This document shows, piece by piece, positions 40,768 through 49,899 of a stretch of 64,000 nt of DNA (positions are counted from its first letter, which is position 1; the number at the start of each line of letters is the position of its first letter). The notes below the pieces were generated by a model. That model worked only from the letters and a program-made list of their open reading frames with translations. It did no database searches and had not been told where the DNA came from. The stretch is from Fimbriimonadales bacterium (lineage in GTDB: Bacteria > Armatimonadota > Fimbriimonadia > Fimbriimonadales > Fimbriimonadaceae): NCBI GenBank assembly GCA_026418055.1, contig JAOACB010000004.1, forward strand, positions 29,964 through 93,963, written 5' to 3'. A program made the position numbers and the translations under genes.

Positions 40768-43700
40768 GGCTCGACCAACGGCAACTCCAAGCGGTGCCTG
40801 CCCGATCCGAGCTCCAACGCCGGCCCGACGTCCCTCGGCAGCGGCTTGCCGTCCAACTTGACGCGGGAGCGGTCTTCGGGAAGCGGCACCTCGGCTCGGA
40901 CGTTCGGCGGGACCTCCACCTCGAGACGCAAAGTCTTGCCGCGCTTGCGCCAGGCCACGCGGATCGGCCCGCGGATGCTGTCGTAGGACGCCTCGGCCCA
41001 GCTCAAACCGCGAACGGGCAACGGCTGGATGCGCACGCGGCGGAACCCGGGCTCGGCGGGCCGCAAGCCGGCGACCGATTCGAACAGGAACTGCCCCACC
41101 GAGCCGAAGGCGTAGTGGTTGAAGGAGTTCATGCCGGGGTCTTGGAAGCCTCGGTCCGGCAACCATCCGTCCCAGCGCTCCCAGATCGTGGTCGCGCCGA
41201 GCTTCACGGCGAGCAGCCAGCTTGGGAACTCCTCTTGGAGCAGCACCCTCTGGGCCACATCCTCCAAGCCCGCCTTCTGCAGGGCGGGCAACAGGATCGG
41301 CGTGCCGATGAACCCGGTGGCGTTCTTGAAACCGTGCCTGGCCATCTCCTCCCGGAACTTCGCCGCTGTCTTGGCTCGCAGGTGGTCCGGCACGAGGTCG
41401 AAGGCGAAGGCCAGCGCGTAGCCGGTCTGGCTGCTCTCCAGCAGGGAGCCGTCGGGCTGCAGGAACGCCTGTTGGAAGCGAGCCTTCACGCGGTCCGCGC
41501 GTTCGAACCAGCTCCGCGCCTGGTCTTCGCGGTCCAAGGCCGCATGCATCTCGGCGATCAGCCGCAGCATCTGGGCGTGGTAGGCCGTGCCGATGACCTC
41601 GGCTTTGGCTCCGCCCCCCAGGTTCAGCCAGTCCCCGTATGCGCCAACCCCGCGAACGCCGTCGTCGCTGCGCTGGGCCATGTACTCGGCGTATCGCTCG
41701 AAGGCAGGCAGGTAGCGCTCCAGCACCCGGCGGTCTCCGTACACGCGGTGGATGCGCTCGGTGCAGATCAGCGCGGCGTCCCCCCAAGCGACGTTGCCGG
41801 TGCCGAGGTTCAGGTTCGGCGCGATGTCCGGGAAGGCTCCCTCGGCGTCTTGACCGTCCGTGATCAGGTCCTCGAGCCACTTGGCGAAGAACGACGAGAC
41901 GTCCATCATGTACGCCGCGGTGCCCATGAAGAACTGGGCGTCCCCGGTCCAGCCCGCGCGCTCGTCTCGCTGAGGACAGTCGGTGGGAACGTCCAGGTAG
42001 TTGCCCTTCTGGCCCCACAGGATGTTGTGGACGAGCTGGTTGAGCAGCGGGTGCGAGCAACGGAAGCTTCCCGTGGTGTCCAGGTCGGAGTTCAGGACCA
42101 CTCCCACCACGTCGGACGGCTTCGGCCTGCGGGTCAGGCCGGACACCTCCACGTAACGGAAGCCGTGGAAGGTGAACGCCGGCTCGAGCGTTTGGGGCCC
42201 TCCGGCCAGAACGAACTCGTCGATCGCCCGGGCGCCCCGAAGGTTGGTGGTGTACACCGTGCGATCCGGGTTCAGCATCTCGGCGTGCCGCAGGCGCACG
42301 GTCTGCCCCGGCTCGCCGTGGATCCTCAGTTGCACCCAGCCGACCATGTTCTGGCCGAGGTCGAACGTCCAGACGCCGGGCGCGACCTCCCAGCAGTCCA
42401 CCGCCGTGAGCCTCTCCTGGCGTCGGATCGGCTCGCCGGGGTGGCAGCGGAACACCGGCGCGCCCGGCGAGTCGGCGGTCTCGACGGCCCGCCAGGATCG
42501 GTCGTCGTATCCCCAGCGGGTCCACTCTCCCAGGTCGACTCGGGTGTCGGTTCGCGTTCCCATGAGAAGGTCCGCGTACTCCATCGGACCGGTGGAGGCC
42601 TTCCATGAGCCATCCGTGGCCAGGCGGTCCTTGGAACCGTCCGAGTACTCCACCTCGACCTGCACGAACAGCTTCGGGAAGCCCCCGAACCAGCGGTCCC
42701 TGCCGGTGAAGCAAAGGTAGCTCCCGAACCAACCTTCGGCGAGCATCGCTCCGATGGCGTTGGGTCCCTCCCGCAGGAAGGGAGTGACGTCGTAGGCGAG
42801 GGCGTGCACCCGTTTGCGGAAGTCCACGTAGCCGGGCATCAGCTCGTCGTCGTGGACCCGTCGACCGTTGATCCACAGACGGTACGTTCCCAGGGCGGAC
42901 ACGAACGCGGTCGCCCGAGCCACCGGCTTGGCGAGGGTGAATTCCCGGCGCAGGTGCACGGGAGGGCCGATCCGATGGAACGGCACAGGCGTCAGGCCGT
43001 ACCACGGGTTTTCGCCGGCGGCCGGACCCTCGGAGGCGGTCTGCCAGCGCGCGTCGTCGAACGCGGGGCTCTGCCACCCTTCGGGCAGCTTGGAGCTGGC
43101 CTTCCACTCGCCGTTCGAGGCCACGGTCTTCCAGCCTTGCGGAGTGCGCAGAGCCAGCAGGCAGGCCACCGCGCTCGGACCCTTGCCGTAGTTGGTCACC
43201 TCGATGGCCAGCGTGTGGAAGCCCGCCGCCAACGTGCCTAAATCGATCTTCGCGACCGCCTTGTGGCTGTCGCCGAGGCGCACGAAGTTGCCGTCCAGAT
43301 GCACGCGGAACCCGTCGTCGGCCGCGATGTACAGCCAGCCCTGACTCTCCTTCTCCGCGACGAACGTTCGCCGCACCCCGAAGCGGCCCGCAGGGGCGTT
43401 CATCAGGTCGCCGACCCCGATCCACCGGGCTCCCTTCAGCGCGGCGCGCTCGTCCTCCTCGGGATCCGCGGGCGGTTTGGTGTCGAGGCCGATCCACTTC
43501 GCCACGGCGTTCTCCGGCCCCAGCAGACCCATGCCCCAGAAGCTCGGTTGGCTCCAAGGTCCCTCGCGCCCCGCCTCGTCCCAAACCTTGGCCTTCCAGT
43601 ACGCCCGCTGCGCCATCGCCAAAGGCCGACCCTGGTAGACGATCTGGGCGGTCTCGGAGGAGTCGACCTTGCCGGTGTCCCAAAGGTCGTACTCTCCCGC

Positions 43701-43913
43701 CTCCAAGTTCTGGAGGGAGCTCGCGACCACGATGCGGTAGGCGGTTTGGGAGCGGTTCCGGCTGTCGGGCGGAGACGCCTCGAGGCGGAAGGACAGACGG
43801 GGGTGGGGATCCTCGATGCCCAGCGGTTCGCGGCGGTATTCACAGCGAAGATCGATCGGGGTGAGGTGCATCGGACTAGACTCCGGAAAGGCGAACAAGA
43901 GGCCGAGGATCAT
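40764..43913 (-). CDS. Alpha-L-rhamnosidase, family GH78
   Basis: A 1049-residue glycoside hydrolase releasing L-rhamnose from glycosides or polysaccharides. The order is: N-terminal Ig-like domain (CEYRREPLGIEDPHPRLSF), sugar-binding beta domains (with RREFTLAKPVARATAFVSALG), then the (alpha/alpha)6 barrel. Catalytic-region motifs are CPQRDERAGWTGDAQFF and TIWERWDGWLPDRG, followed by SFNHYAFGSVGQFL and a C-terminal beta domain. Start ATG at 43913 overlaps the ChaN-like stop (ATGA); this adds a short hydrophobic MILGLLFAFP, which could be a weak signal. The alternative ATG is at 43871. Confidence 0.9.
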   Translation of the reverse strand: MILGLLFAFPESSPMHLTPIDLRCEYRREPLGIEDPHPRLSFRLEASPPDSRNRSQTAYRIVVASSLQNLEAGEYDLWDTGKVDSSETAQIVYQGRPLAMAQRAYWKAKVWDEAGREGPWSQPSFWGMGLLGPENAVAKWIGLDTKPPADPEEDERAALKGARWIGVGDLMNAPAGRFGVRRTFVAEKESQGWLYIAADDGFRVHLDGNFVRLGDSHKAVAKIDLGTLAAGFHTLAIEVTNYGKGPSAVACLLALRTPQGWKTVASNGEWKASSKLPEGWQSPAFDDARWQTASEGPAAGENPWYGLTPVPFHRIGPPVHLRREFTLAKPVARATAFVSALGTYRLWINGRRVHDDELMPGYVDFRKRVHALAYDVTPFLREGPNAIGAMLAEGWFGSYLCFTGRDRWFGGFPKLFVQVEVEYSDGSKDRLATDGSWKASTGPMEYADLLMGTRTDTRVDLGEWTRWGYDDRSWRAVETADSPGAPVFRCHPGEPIRRQERLTAVDCWEVAPGVWTFDLGQNMVGWVQLRIHGEPGQTVRLRHAEMLNPDRTVYTTNLRGARAIDEFVLAGGPQTLEPAFTFHGFRYVEVSGLTRRPKPSDVVGVVLNSDLDTTGSFRCSHPLLNQLVHNILWGQKGNYLDVPTDCPQRDERAGWTGDAQFFMGTAAYMMDVSSFFAKWLEDLITDGQDAEGAFPDIAPNLNLGTGNVAWGDAALICTERIHRVYGDRRVLERYLPAFERYAEYMAQRSDDGVRGVGAYGDWLNLGGGAKAEVIGTAYHAQMLRLIAEMHAALDREDQARSWFERADRVKARFQQAFLQPDGSLLESSQTGYALAFAFDLVPDHLRAKTAAKFREEMARHGFKNATGFIGTPILLPALQKAGLEDVAQRVLLQEEFPSWLLAVKLGATTIWERWDGWLPDRGFQDPGMNSFNHYAFGSVGQFLFESVAGLRPAEPGFRRVRIQPLPVRGLSWAEASYDSIRGPIRVAWRKRGKTLRLEVEVPPNVRAEVPLPEDRSRVKLDGKPLPRDVGPALELGSGRHRLELPLVEP

Positions 43914-44791
43914 GGCCGCGGGGAGGCGTAGACGAAGTCCCCTAGGCCGCGGGACACCTCGCCGCCGCGGCCGATCATCACGACGCTCAGCACGGGCTCG
44001 CCGGTTCGAGCCCGAATCCGGCCGTTGATGCCTTGGTTGTACATCACGTGTCCCGAGCCCGCGAGAATCACCATGACGGCGTTCGAGGAGCGGCCCCAGC
44101 GCTCCATGAACTTGAGGGCCGTGTCGGCCATTCCAACGTCCCACAGAACCTGCGCGGCGTACACGTTCTCGCCTTGGGAGCCGGTGAGCGGGTGGCCGCC
44201 CATCATGGCCTCGAACAGCCTGCGGTGATCCTTCCACCCAAGGTCGATGTCGCTCGGAAGCTCGGCTCTCTGCTCGGCAGTCAGAGCGGCGAGTCCGCCT
44301 CTGCCGACCGCCCGCACCCAGTCTCGCGGCACGTTCAGGGCCACCATCGGAAGGCGGTTGCTCCTGACGACCTCAAAGATCGGTCGGTAGAGCGCGAAGT
44401 CGAAGCCCCACTGGGTCTTCCATTCGGATTCGCGGAGGAACTCGTCCTCGGTGCGCCAGCCGAGGGTCCACGCGTGCAGGCGGTCCTGCACCGGGCGGGT
44501 GAACATCTCGAGGCCCACGATCACGTTGCGTCCGGCTTTCACGAGGGCCTGGATCGCCTCGGCCTGGAAGCGGTGGTGGGCGGCGTCGTCGTGAGACTCT
44601 CCCAGCAGGACGAAGCGACGGTCCTGGGCCGCGCGCACGAGGTCGTCCATCGACGCCGGTTTGCCGCTGGAGGCGTCCACCAGGCTGCCAGGCTCGACCC
44701 GGACGAAGCCGGGTGGTCCGATCGGTAGACGCAGGGGATCCGAGGGCCCTTGGACCATGGCTGCTGCGGCGAACAGCGGCAAACCGAACAT
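43910..44791 (-). CDS. ChaN-like (DUF399, haem-binding uptake fold) exported protein
   Basis: A 293-residue protein with a short signal peptide (MFGLPLFAAAAM). FVLLGESHDDAAHHRFQ, VIVGLEMFTRPVQDRL and AGSGHVMYNQGI are hallmarks of the ChaN/DUF399 family, related to the EreA/Tiki fold; ChaN of Campylobacter binds haem, while others may be hydrolases. The His and Glu residues of GESHDDAAHH and GLEM are intact. It is first in a three-gene unit with GH78 and the DUF3863-like protein, an unexpected pairing. A GATACT-gggcc-ATG arrangement marks the start. Confidence 0.8.
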   Translation of the reverse strand: MFGLPLFAAAAMVQGPSDPLRLPIGPPGFVRVEPGSLVDASSGKPASMDDLVRAAQDRRFVLLGESHDDAAHHRFQAEAIQALVKAGRNVIVGLEMFTRPVQDRLHAWTLGWRTEDEFLRESEWKTQWGFDFALYRPIFEVVRSNRLPMVALNVPRDWVRAVGRGGLAALTAEQRAELPSDIDLGWKDHRRLFEAMMGGHPLTGSQGENVYAAQVLWDVGMADTALKFMERWGRSSNAVMVILAGSGHVMYNQGINGRIRARTGEPVLSVVMIGRGGEVSRGLGDFVYASPRP

Positions 44792-44796
44792 GGCCC

Positions 44797-44802
44797 AGTA
44801 TC
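44797..44802 (-). promoter_or_regulatory. -10-like GATACT abutting the ChaN-like gene
   Basis: Minus strand GATACT, gggcc, ATG at 44791. Near match to TANNNT with the same GGGCC spacer as at 4518 and 51006. Confidence 0.45.
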
Positions 44803-44829
44803 CCACAGAACCGACCGGGGCGGGACGGG

Positions 44830-44835
44830 TAGCCT
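44830..44835 (+). promoter_or_regulatory. -10 box TAGCCT before the small lipoprotein gene
   Basis: TAGCCT, 9-nt spacer, ATG at 44845. It lies 27 bp from the divergent box of the ChaN-like gene. Confidence 0.45.
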
Positions 44836-44844
44836 GAAGGCCCG

Positions 44845-45390
44845 ATGGCTCCCGTCGCGCGATGCCTGGTCTGGCTGGCGCTGCTCTCCGCGGCCTGCTC
44901 GAGAGCGCCCGACGCGCCTGCCGCCGACACGGGGTCCTACGACCGCCTGCGGGAGCTGACGTTCGGCTACGGGGCCGTGGCGTCGCTGCTCGCGGACTGC
45001 GTGGAGTCGGCCGACGGCGCGCTGGCGCTCGCTCGGAACAAGCCTGCCACCCAGGGCGCTCTCCGCGAGATCCGCGGGCTGCTGGATTCTGCCGGATCGG
45101 CTCTGGCGGAGCACTCCGACGAGCCTCCGCCCATCGCGCGGGTGGCCTCGTCCCCGGGCGGCATCCAGGGGGCATTGTCCGCGGCGCTGGAGGCAGGCCG
45201 AGACGCGGCGGCGGAGCTGGAGGAGGCCCGCAACCAGCTGCTGGATCTGCTCGAGGTCGCGCCGCCCAGCCTGCAAAGCGCCCTGTCCGAGCTGCGGGAT
45301 CGCGTCGAAGGGGTGCTGACCGAGCTCGGCGATCTGCTCGAAGCCTCGGAGCCTCCCGGTGCCGGCGGCGAGGCCGTCGGCGGCGGTTAG
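44845..45390 (+). CDS. Helical lipoprotein of unknown function
   Basis: A 181-residue protein with a lipoprotein signal (LALLSAAC, Cys18) and a mature part made of long amphipathic helices rich in Ala, Leu and Glu (SALEAGRDAAAELEEARNQL, LSELRDRVEGVLTELGDLLE), with a Gly-rich tail. I recognise no family. A coiled-coil or four-helix periplasmic protein is the simplest reading. Its stop overlaps the convergent GH2-like gene by 4 bp. Confidence 0.6.
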   Translation: MAPVARCLVWLALLSAACSRAPDAPAADTGSYDRLRELTFGYGAVASLLADCVESADGALALARNKPATQGALREIRGLLDSAGSALAEHSDEPPPIARVASSPGGIQGALSAALEAGRDAAAELEEARNQLLDLLEVAPPSLQSALSELRDRVEGVLTELGDLLEASEPPGAGGEAVGGG

Positions 45391-46616
45391 GGCCGCACGC
45401 TGAAAGGCCAGTTAGCCGTCGCGGCCTTGCCCTTGCCGTCCCGAACCACGAGGTACAGCCTGTAGTTGCGCAGGTCTCGCGGAGCGGCGAGGCGCACCGA
45501 CGGTCCGCTCGAGAGCTCTGCCTCCGTCGGAACGGGCTCGTCGAACTTGGCGTTCGGATCGTCCACCAGCACGAACCAGCGGTAGGCGAGCTTGTCGCCG
45601 TCGGGGTCTGCGGTCTGCACCGAAGCCTCGATCGGATCGCCGGGCTTCAGCACGGCCCCGGCTTTCGAGCAACGGGCCTGCGAGATGCGCGGCGCGCGGT
45701 TCGCGGCCGGCTTCCCCGTCCAAGCCTCGGTCATCGCGTCGACCGCTCCCAGCATCTCCCCCGAGGGAAGCACCATGCCAAACCAGGTGGGCGTGCCCTC
45801 GGGCTTGTGTCCCCACAGGAAGGCGTAGCTGCCCAGAGCCCATCCGCGCTGGCTGGCCACGGCCAAGCGGTAGCCCTCGGCGTAGTCGCGGGCCTTCGCG
45901 GTGGAGTCGTCCTCGAAGGCGGCTCCGTAGGAGGCTTTCGGAGACTCCCAAGGCCCTCGGGGCCCGAATTCGGTCACGATGTACGGCTTCGTCCAGCCGG
46001 CCTTGTGCAGCCTCTCGGGCAGCGACCGAATCCCGCCGTAGCTGTTGATGCCCAGAACGTCGATGTCGGGCGCCAGGCGCTGGATCGCCCGGATCTTGGC
46101 CTCGTCGATCTCGGCCACCACGGTCATCGTGGGATGGTTGGGGTCCAGGCGCTTGACCATGCGTGCGATGTCGCCGACAGCCTTCCAAACGAGCTCGGAA
46201 TCGGCGCCGACCTCCATCTCGTTGCCAAGGCCCCACATCAGCAGCGCCGGATGGTTGCGGTAGCGCAGCACGTCGCGCTCGGCGCGCTGAAGCTGCTCCT
46301 TGACCTGGGCCTCGTCGGCATAGTCGAAACCGTGCTGCCGGTGTCCCAGCCAGATGCCGACGGTGACGGTCAGCCCCAGCCTGTGGGCCTGGTCGAGCAG
46401 AGCGAGCTGGTTGTCGGCGCCCCAGGTGCGCACGCTGTTGGCGCCCTGCGCCTTGGCGAGCGGAAGGCTGAAGCTGCCTCCCACGCCGCGCACGAAGTAA
46501 CGCTCGCCGCCCCTACGAAGCGACCAGAGCCCGTTTTCCCGAACGACGCGCACAGGAATCGGAGTCTCGAGCGAGGGAGTCAGCAGAACGGTCGCGGCGA
46601 TCGAGGCCAGCATCAT
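45387..46616 (-). CDS. GH2-like TIM-barrel glycoside hydrolase, exported
   Basis: A 409-residue exported enzyme with a short signal peptide. The clan GH-A barrel shows the acid/base Glu in LMWGLGNEME and a likely nucleophile Glu in YIVTEFGPRG, after VRGVGGSFSL and NSVRTWGADNQ, as in the GH2 C-terminal barrel or the endo-beta-glucanase relatives. Residues about 310-409 form an Ig-like beta domain with PDGDKLAYRWFVLVDD. The GH2 jelly-roll domain is missing. Substrate unknown. It is last in the MoxR operon; the ATG overlaps the preceding stop. Confidence 0.75.
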   Translation of the reverse strand: MMLASIAATVLLTPSLETPIPVRVVRENGLWSLRRGGERYFVRGVGGSFSLPLAKAQGANSVRTWGADNQLALLDQAHRLGLTVTVGIWLGHRQHGFDYADEAQVKEQLQRAERDVLRYRNHPALLMWGLGNEMEVGADSELVWKAVGDIARMVKRLDPNHPTMTVVAEIDEAKIRAIQRLAPDIDVLGINSYGGIRSLPERLHKAGWTKPYIVTEFGPRGPWESPKASYGAAFEDDSTAKARDYAEGYRLAVASQRGWALGSYAFLWGHKPEGTPTWFGMVLPSGEMLGAVDAMTEAWTGKPAANRAPRISQARCSKAGAVLKPGDPIEASVQTADPDGDKLAYRWFVLVDDPNAKFDEPVPTEAELSSGPSVRLAAPRDLRNYRLYLVVRDGKGKAATANWPFSVRP

Positions 46617-48703
46617 GCCTGCAAGTTTGACCGATCCGGCCCTGCGGCTTTGGCCGCCCGCTCGCGCACGATGCGACGCACGTTCCTCCCAAGGGCCGTG
46701 GCGCGCGCCGCAGCCTCCCTAGCCGACTCCGCGAGGCTCTCGGAGGGCGGAGCGTAGGCCAGGCTCTCCAAGGTTGCCGCCAGAGCGGCCGCCTCGTCCG
46801 CCGCCTCGCCGAGGTTGGGCATCGCTCTGCCCAGATACTCCGCTACCGTCTCCTCGGGCTTGCGAAGCACGCCGGCGGCCGGAGCCAGGGCAGCATCGTA
46901 CAGCGCCACGGCCTTGACGAGGTCGCGATCCAACGGGGGAGATGCCGCCTTGGGTCGAGGCCGAAGGACCAGCCCGCCGACCAAGCCCAGGCAACCGAGC
47001 AAGGCCAACCCGCCGACCAAGATGCTCCGACCGCGCTCGGACCTCCACCACGGCTGGCCGTTGCGGTCCTCCGAGGTGTCCCGGTTCTTCACCGAGGCGT
47101 ACTGCGTCGGGTCGAACGGGACCCACCCGACGCCGTCGAAGTAGATCTCCGCCCACGCGTGCGCTTCGTTCTCGCGGATGACCTGCCAGCCGCTTTCGTC
47201 CCTCTCGCCGTTCGCGGGATAGAAGCCGACGGCGTACCTCGCCGGCAGGCCGAGGGACCGGGCGGCCACCACCATCGAGGTGGCGTACAGGTCGCAGTAG
47301 CCCTCCTTGGCCTCGAAGAGGAACCAGTCCACAGCGTCCCGGTTGGAGGGCGCCGCGGGAGCGTCGGTGTTGTATACCGCTTGTCTTCCGATCGCCTCCT
47401 CGAGCCGCTTGGCCTTCTCGTAGTCGGTCTCGGCGCCGCGGGTTGCGCGCCGGGCGAACTCTCGCACCCGCTCCGAGGTTTCGCTCTGCGAGCCGTAAAC
47501 GCCCACGAAGACATCCTCGGGCAGGAAGCGAGGGGCGTCGCTCGGCTGGAACTTCGGATCCGGAACGAGCGCCTTGGCGCGGAAGGTCAGCGAGCCCGGA
47601 GAGAGGTCGGACGCCCTCCAGCGCTGGCCCCTGGCCAGCAGCGGCTGCAGCTCCACCAGGCTCCCGGGCACCGGGAACGCGCCGCGAACCATGCCGGTGA
47701 CCCGGAACCGGTAAGCGAGCTCCTCCAGCTTGGTGGCGCCGGGGCCCAGGTCCGGATTGCGGTGGCGCGCGACGCGGCCGAACGGATCCATCCGCCCCCA
47801 GCCGCCGACCGGATATCCCGAGACTCCGGCCTTCGTCCACTTCTTGCCGTCGAACAACTCGTAGGCGAAGCTGCGCAGGTACATCGGCTCGGGCAAGTCG
47901 ACCCTCATGACCTCGGCCTTGCTCAGAAAGACCGGCCCATTGCCGACGGAGGTCTCGACCATGTCGCTCCGAGGGCCGCTACTGGCGGCTGGGCTCGAGC
48001 TGAGCGTGGGCGTCGCGTTGCGAGGCAGGGTGACGGCGAGCCCCCTAGTCACCGGCTCCACGGTCTGCTGGATCACTGGAGCGCCGATCAGGCTCGTGAG
48101 GACCACGCTCGCCGCCATGGCGGCGAACCAGAGCGGGCCCGCCTGGCCCCGCCAAGGGCCGGCCTGCAGGCGCTCCCTCCGCGCTCCCGACTCCTGCGCC
48201 ATGCGCAGCATGCCGCGCCGGTGGGCCCTGGCCAGCAACGCTCCGGTGAGGCCGATGTACAGGTAGAACAGCCACCGTGCGCCGGGGAAGGTGTCCCAAG
48301 CGCCCACCATGCCGAACAGCGCCACCGACGGCACGGCCTGGAAGAGCAGGGCCGACTCGCTCCACGCGAACAGCGATCCGAGGATCCCCATCCAGATCAG
48401 CGCTGCCGTCACCGCGAGCATCTCGGGGAAGCCGCCGTCCGGAAGCATCCGATTCAGGGCCGGCGTGAGCACCACGGCCCCCGCCACCGCGCACACGTAC
48501 AGGAATCCGCCGCTCTGGCGCACTCCCGGGCTCGTCGAGGCGAGCGTCAGGCTGAACAGGGTGCCCACGAGGACGGCGGCGAGGGAGAACAGCGCGATCG
48601 AAGGCTTGTAAACTCCCATGCCGGCCGCGTATACGGCGCAGGCCACCGAAGCGGCCGAGAGCAGGAAGTCGATGGGCCCAGGTTGAAGATCCCTCGGTTT
48701 CAT
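46613..48703 (-). CDS. Transglutaminase-like membrane protein (DUF3488-TGc-DUF4129)
   Basis: A 696-residue protein. About six membrane spans in residues 1-215 correspond to DUF3488. A large extracytoplasmic part carries a transglutaminase/cysteine-protease core with Cys in EGYCDLYATS, His in ENEAHAWAEIYFDG and Asp in WVPFDPT, so the triad is complete. Another span follows (ILVGGLALLGCLGLVGG) and a cytoplasmic DUF4129-like tail. Proteins of this architecture regularly travel with MoxR and DUF58 proteins, as here; their substrate is not known. ATGA overlaps on both sides. Confidence 0.88.
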   Translation of the reverse strand: MKPRDLQPGPIDFLLSAASVACAVYAAGMGVYKPSIALFSLAAVLVGTLFSLTLASTSPGVRQSGGFLYVCAVAGAVVLTPALNRMLPDGGFPEMLAVTAALIWMGILGSLFAWSESALLFQAVPSVALFGMVGAWDTFPGARWLFYLYIGLTGALLARAHRRGMLRMAQESGARRERLQAGPWRGQAGPLWFAAMAASVVLTSLIGAPVIQQTVEPVTRGLAVTLPRNATPTLSSSPAASSGPRSDMVETSVGNGPVFLSKAEVMRVDLPEPMYLRSFAYELFDGKKWTKAGVSGYPVGGWGRMDPFGRVARHRNPDLGPGATKLEELAYRFRVTGMVRGAFPVPGSLVELQPLLARGQRWRASDLSPGSLTFRAKALVPDPKFQPSDAPRFLPEDVFVGVYGSQSETSERVREFARRATRGAETDYEKAKRLEEAIGRQAVYNTDAPAAPSNRDAVDWFLFEAKEGYCDLYATSMVVAARSLGLPARYAVGFYPANGERDESGWQVIRENEAHAWAEIYFDGVGWVPFDPTQYASVKNRDTSEDRNGQPWWRSERGRSILVGGLALLGCLGLVGGLVLRPRPKAASPPLDRDLVKAVALYDAALAPAAGVLRKPEETVAEYLGRAMPNLGEAADEAAALAATLESLAYAPPSESLAESAREAAARATALGRNVRRIVRERAAKAAGPDRSNLQA

Positions 48704-49899
48704 GGCTGTTTGGGCTCCGGAAGAAGCTGCACGTTGGCCCCGACGGACCAGAGCAGGTCGAGGAACTCCGGGCTGGAGGCCGGTGGAGTCGCCCCACGGC
48801 TTCCGGAAGGGGGCAACGGGAGCACGAGCGCGTGCACCGAGCAGTTGCGGGCGCGCAGCTGACGGATGGCTTCGGCGAGGCTCGGATCGGACTCCGCAAG
48901 GAACAGGTACACGGCGGATCCCGGCGCCACCAAGGAGAGGCTGCGGGACACCTGAGCGCCGAAGGCCTCCTCCTGGGGGACCAGCGCCGCCAGCTCACGC
49001 AGCACCTCCACCAAACGCGCCTGGGGCTTCGCAGTGCCCTTGGACGAATCCAAGCCCGGGAGAGACACGTTCAGGCCCTGCCCAAGAAACGCCTCGGCGA
49101 GGTATGCGGCGTGTCCGCAGAGGAAGTCCAGCGGCGAGTGCCGCCCTGCGGGCCCGGCCGTTCCCGGCGAGCGCTGCACGAACACGCCGGCACGGGAGTA
49201 CAGTCCCACCTCGAACTCCTTGACGAGCAGTCTTCCCGTGCGCGCCGAAGATCGCCAATGCACGTGCCGAAGGCTGTCGCCGGTCTGGTACTCGCGGATG
49301 CCCCGCGGGTCGATGCCGGGGCCTCGGCTCGGTCCTTGGTCGGCCTCGCCTCCGCCCCATCCGGCGGAGCTCGGGAGCACCAAGGGAAACGGCAGAGGCG
49401 CCGGCAGAACCGTGAGCGGCTCCGCATCCACGCGGTAAAGAGCGGTCTTCTTGGCCAGTCCCAGGGGGTCGCTTCCCGTGACCTCGATCACCGACCAGCG
49501 GAACACCCCACGACGCAGCGGCGTCAGTCGGTACTGCGTCACGGCGGTTTCTCCGGGAGCCGGGGCCACGGGCAGGCTCGGACTGACTTCGCTGACGAGC
49601 AGAGCCTCGGGAATGCGATCGCGCACCATCACGAGGGGACGGTTGTAGCGCGCCGTGGACGTGACTTCGATCTCGACGAGCACGGTGTCTCCCACCCGCA
49701 CCGTCGGCAGAGGTCGGCGCCGGAAGCGAAGACCGCGAACCGCCATCCGGGCCTGAAACCTGCAAACGACGAGCAGGGCGAGCATCGCCGTGGCCATCGA
49801 GAACAGCACCGGCGAGTTCAGCGCCACCGCCACCACCACCAGAAACAGCGCCGAGGTGGTCAGCGCGATGTTCGAGACGTTGCGCAGCTCCCCAGTCAT
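48700..49899 (-). CDS. DUF58 membrane-anchored protein
   Basis: A 399-residue protein with two N-terminal membrane spans, a beta-rich region and the DUF58 signature GIREYQTGDSLRHVHWRSSARTG followed by LLVKEFE. The C-terminal part has a von Willebrand A-like layout (VFVQRSPG, AVYLFLAESDPS). DUF58 proteins are partners of MoxR ATPases and are thought to act in chaperoning or activation of exported or periplasmic complexes. ATG at 49899 overlaps the moxR stop. Confidence 0.88.
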   Translation of the reverse strand: MTGELRNVSNIALTTSALFLVVVAVALNSPVLFSMATAMLALLVVCRFQARMAVRGLRFRRRPLPTVRVGDTVLVEIEVTSTARYNRPLVMVRDRIPEALLVSEVSPSLPVAPAPGETAVTQYRLTPLRRGVFRWSVIEVTGSDPLGLAKKTALYRVDAEPLTVLPAPLPFPLVLPSSAGWGGGEADQGPSRGPGIDPRGIREYQTGDSLRHVHWRSSARTGRLLVKEFEVGLYSRAGVFVQRSPGTAGPAGRHSPLDFLCGHAAYLAEAFLGQGLNVSLPGLDSSKGTAKPQARLVEVLRELAALVPQEEAFGAQVSRSLSLVAPGSAVYLFLAESDPSLAEAIRQLRARNCSVHALVLPLPPSGSRGATPPASSPEFLDLLWSVGANVQLLPEPKQP

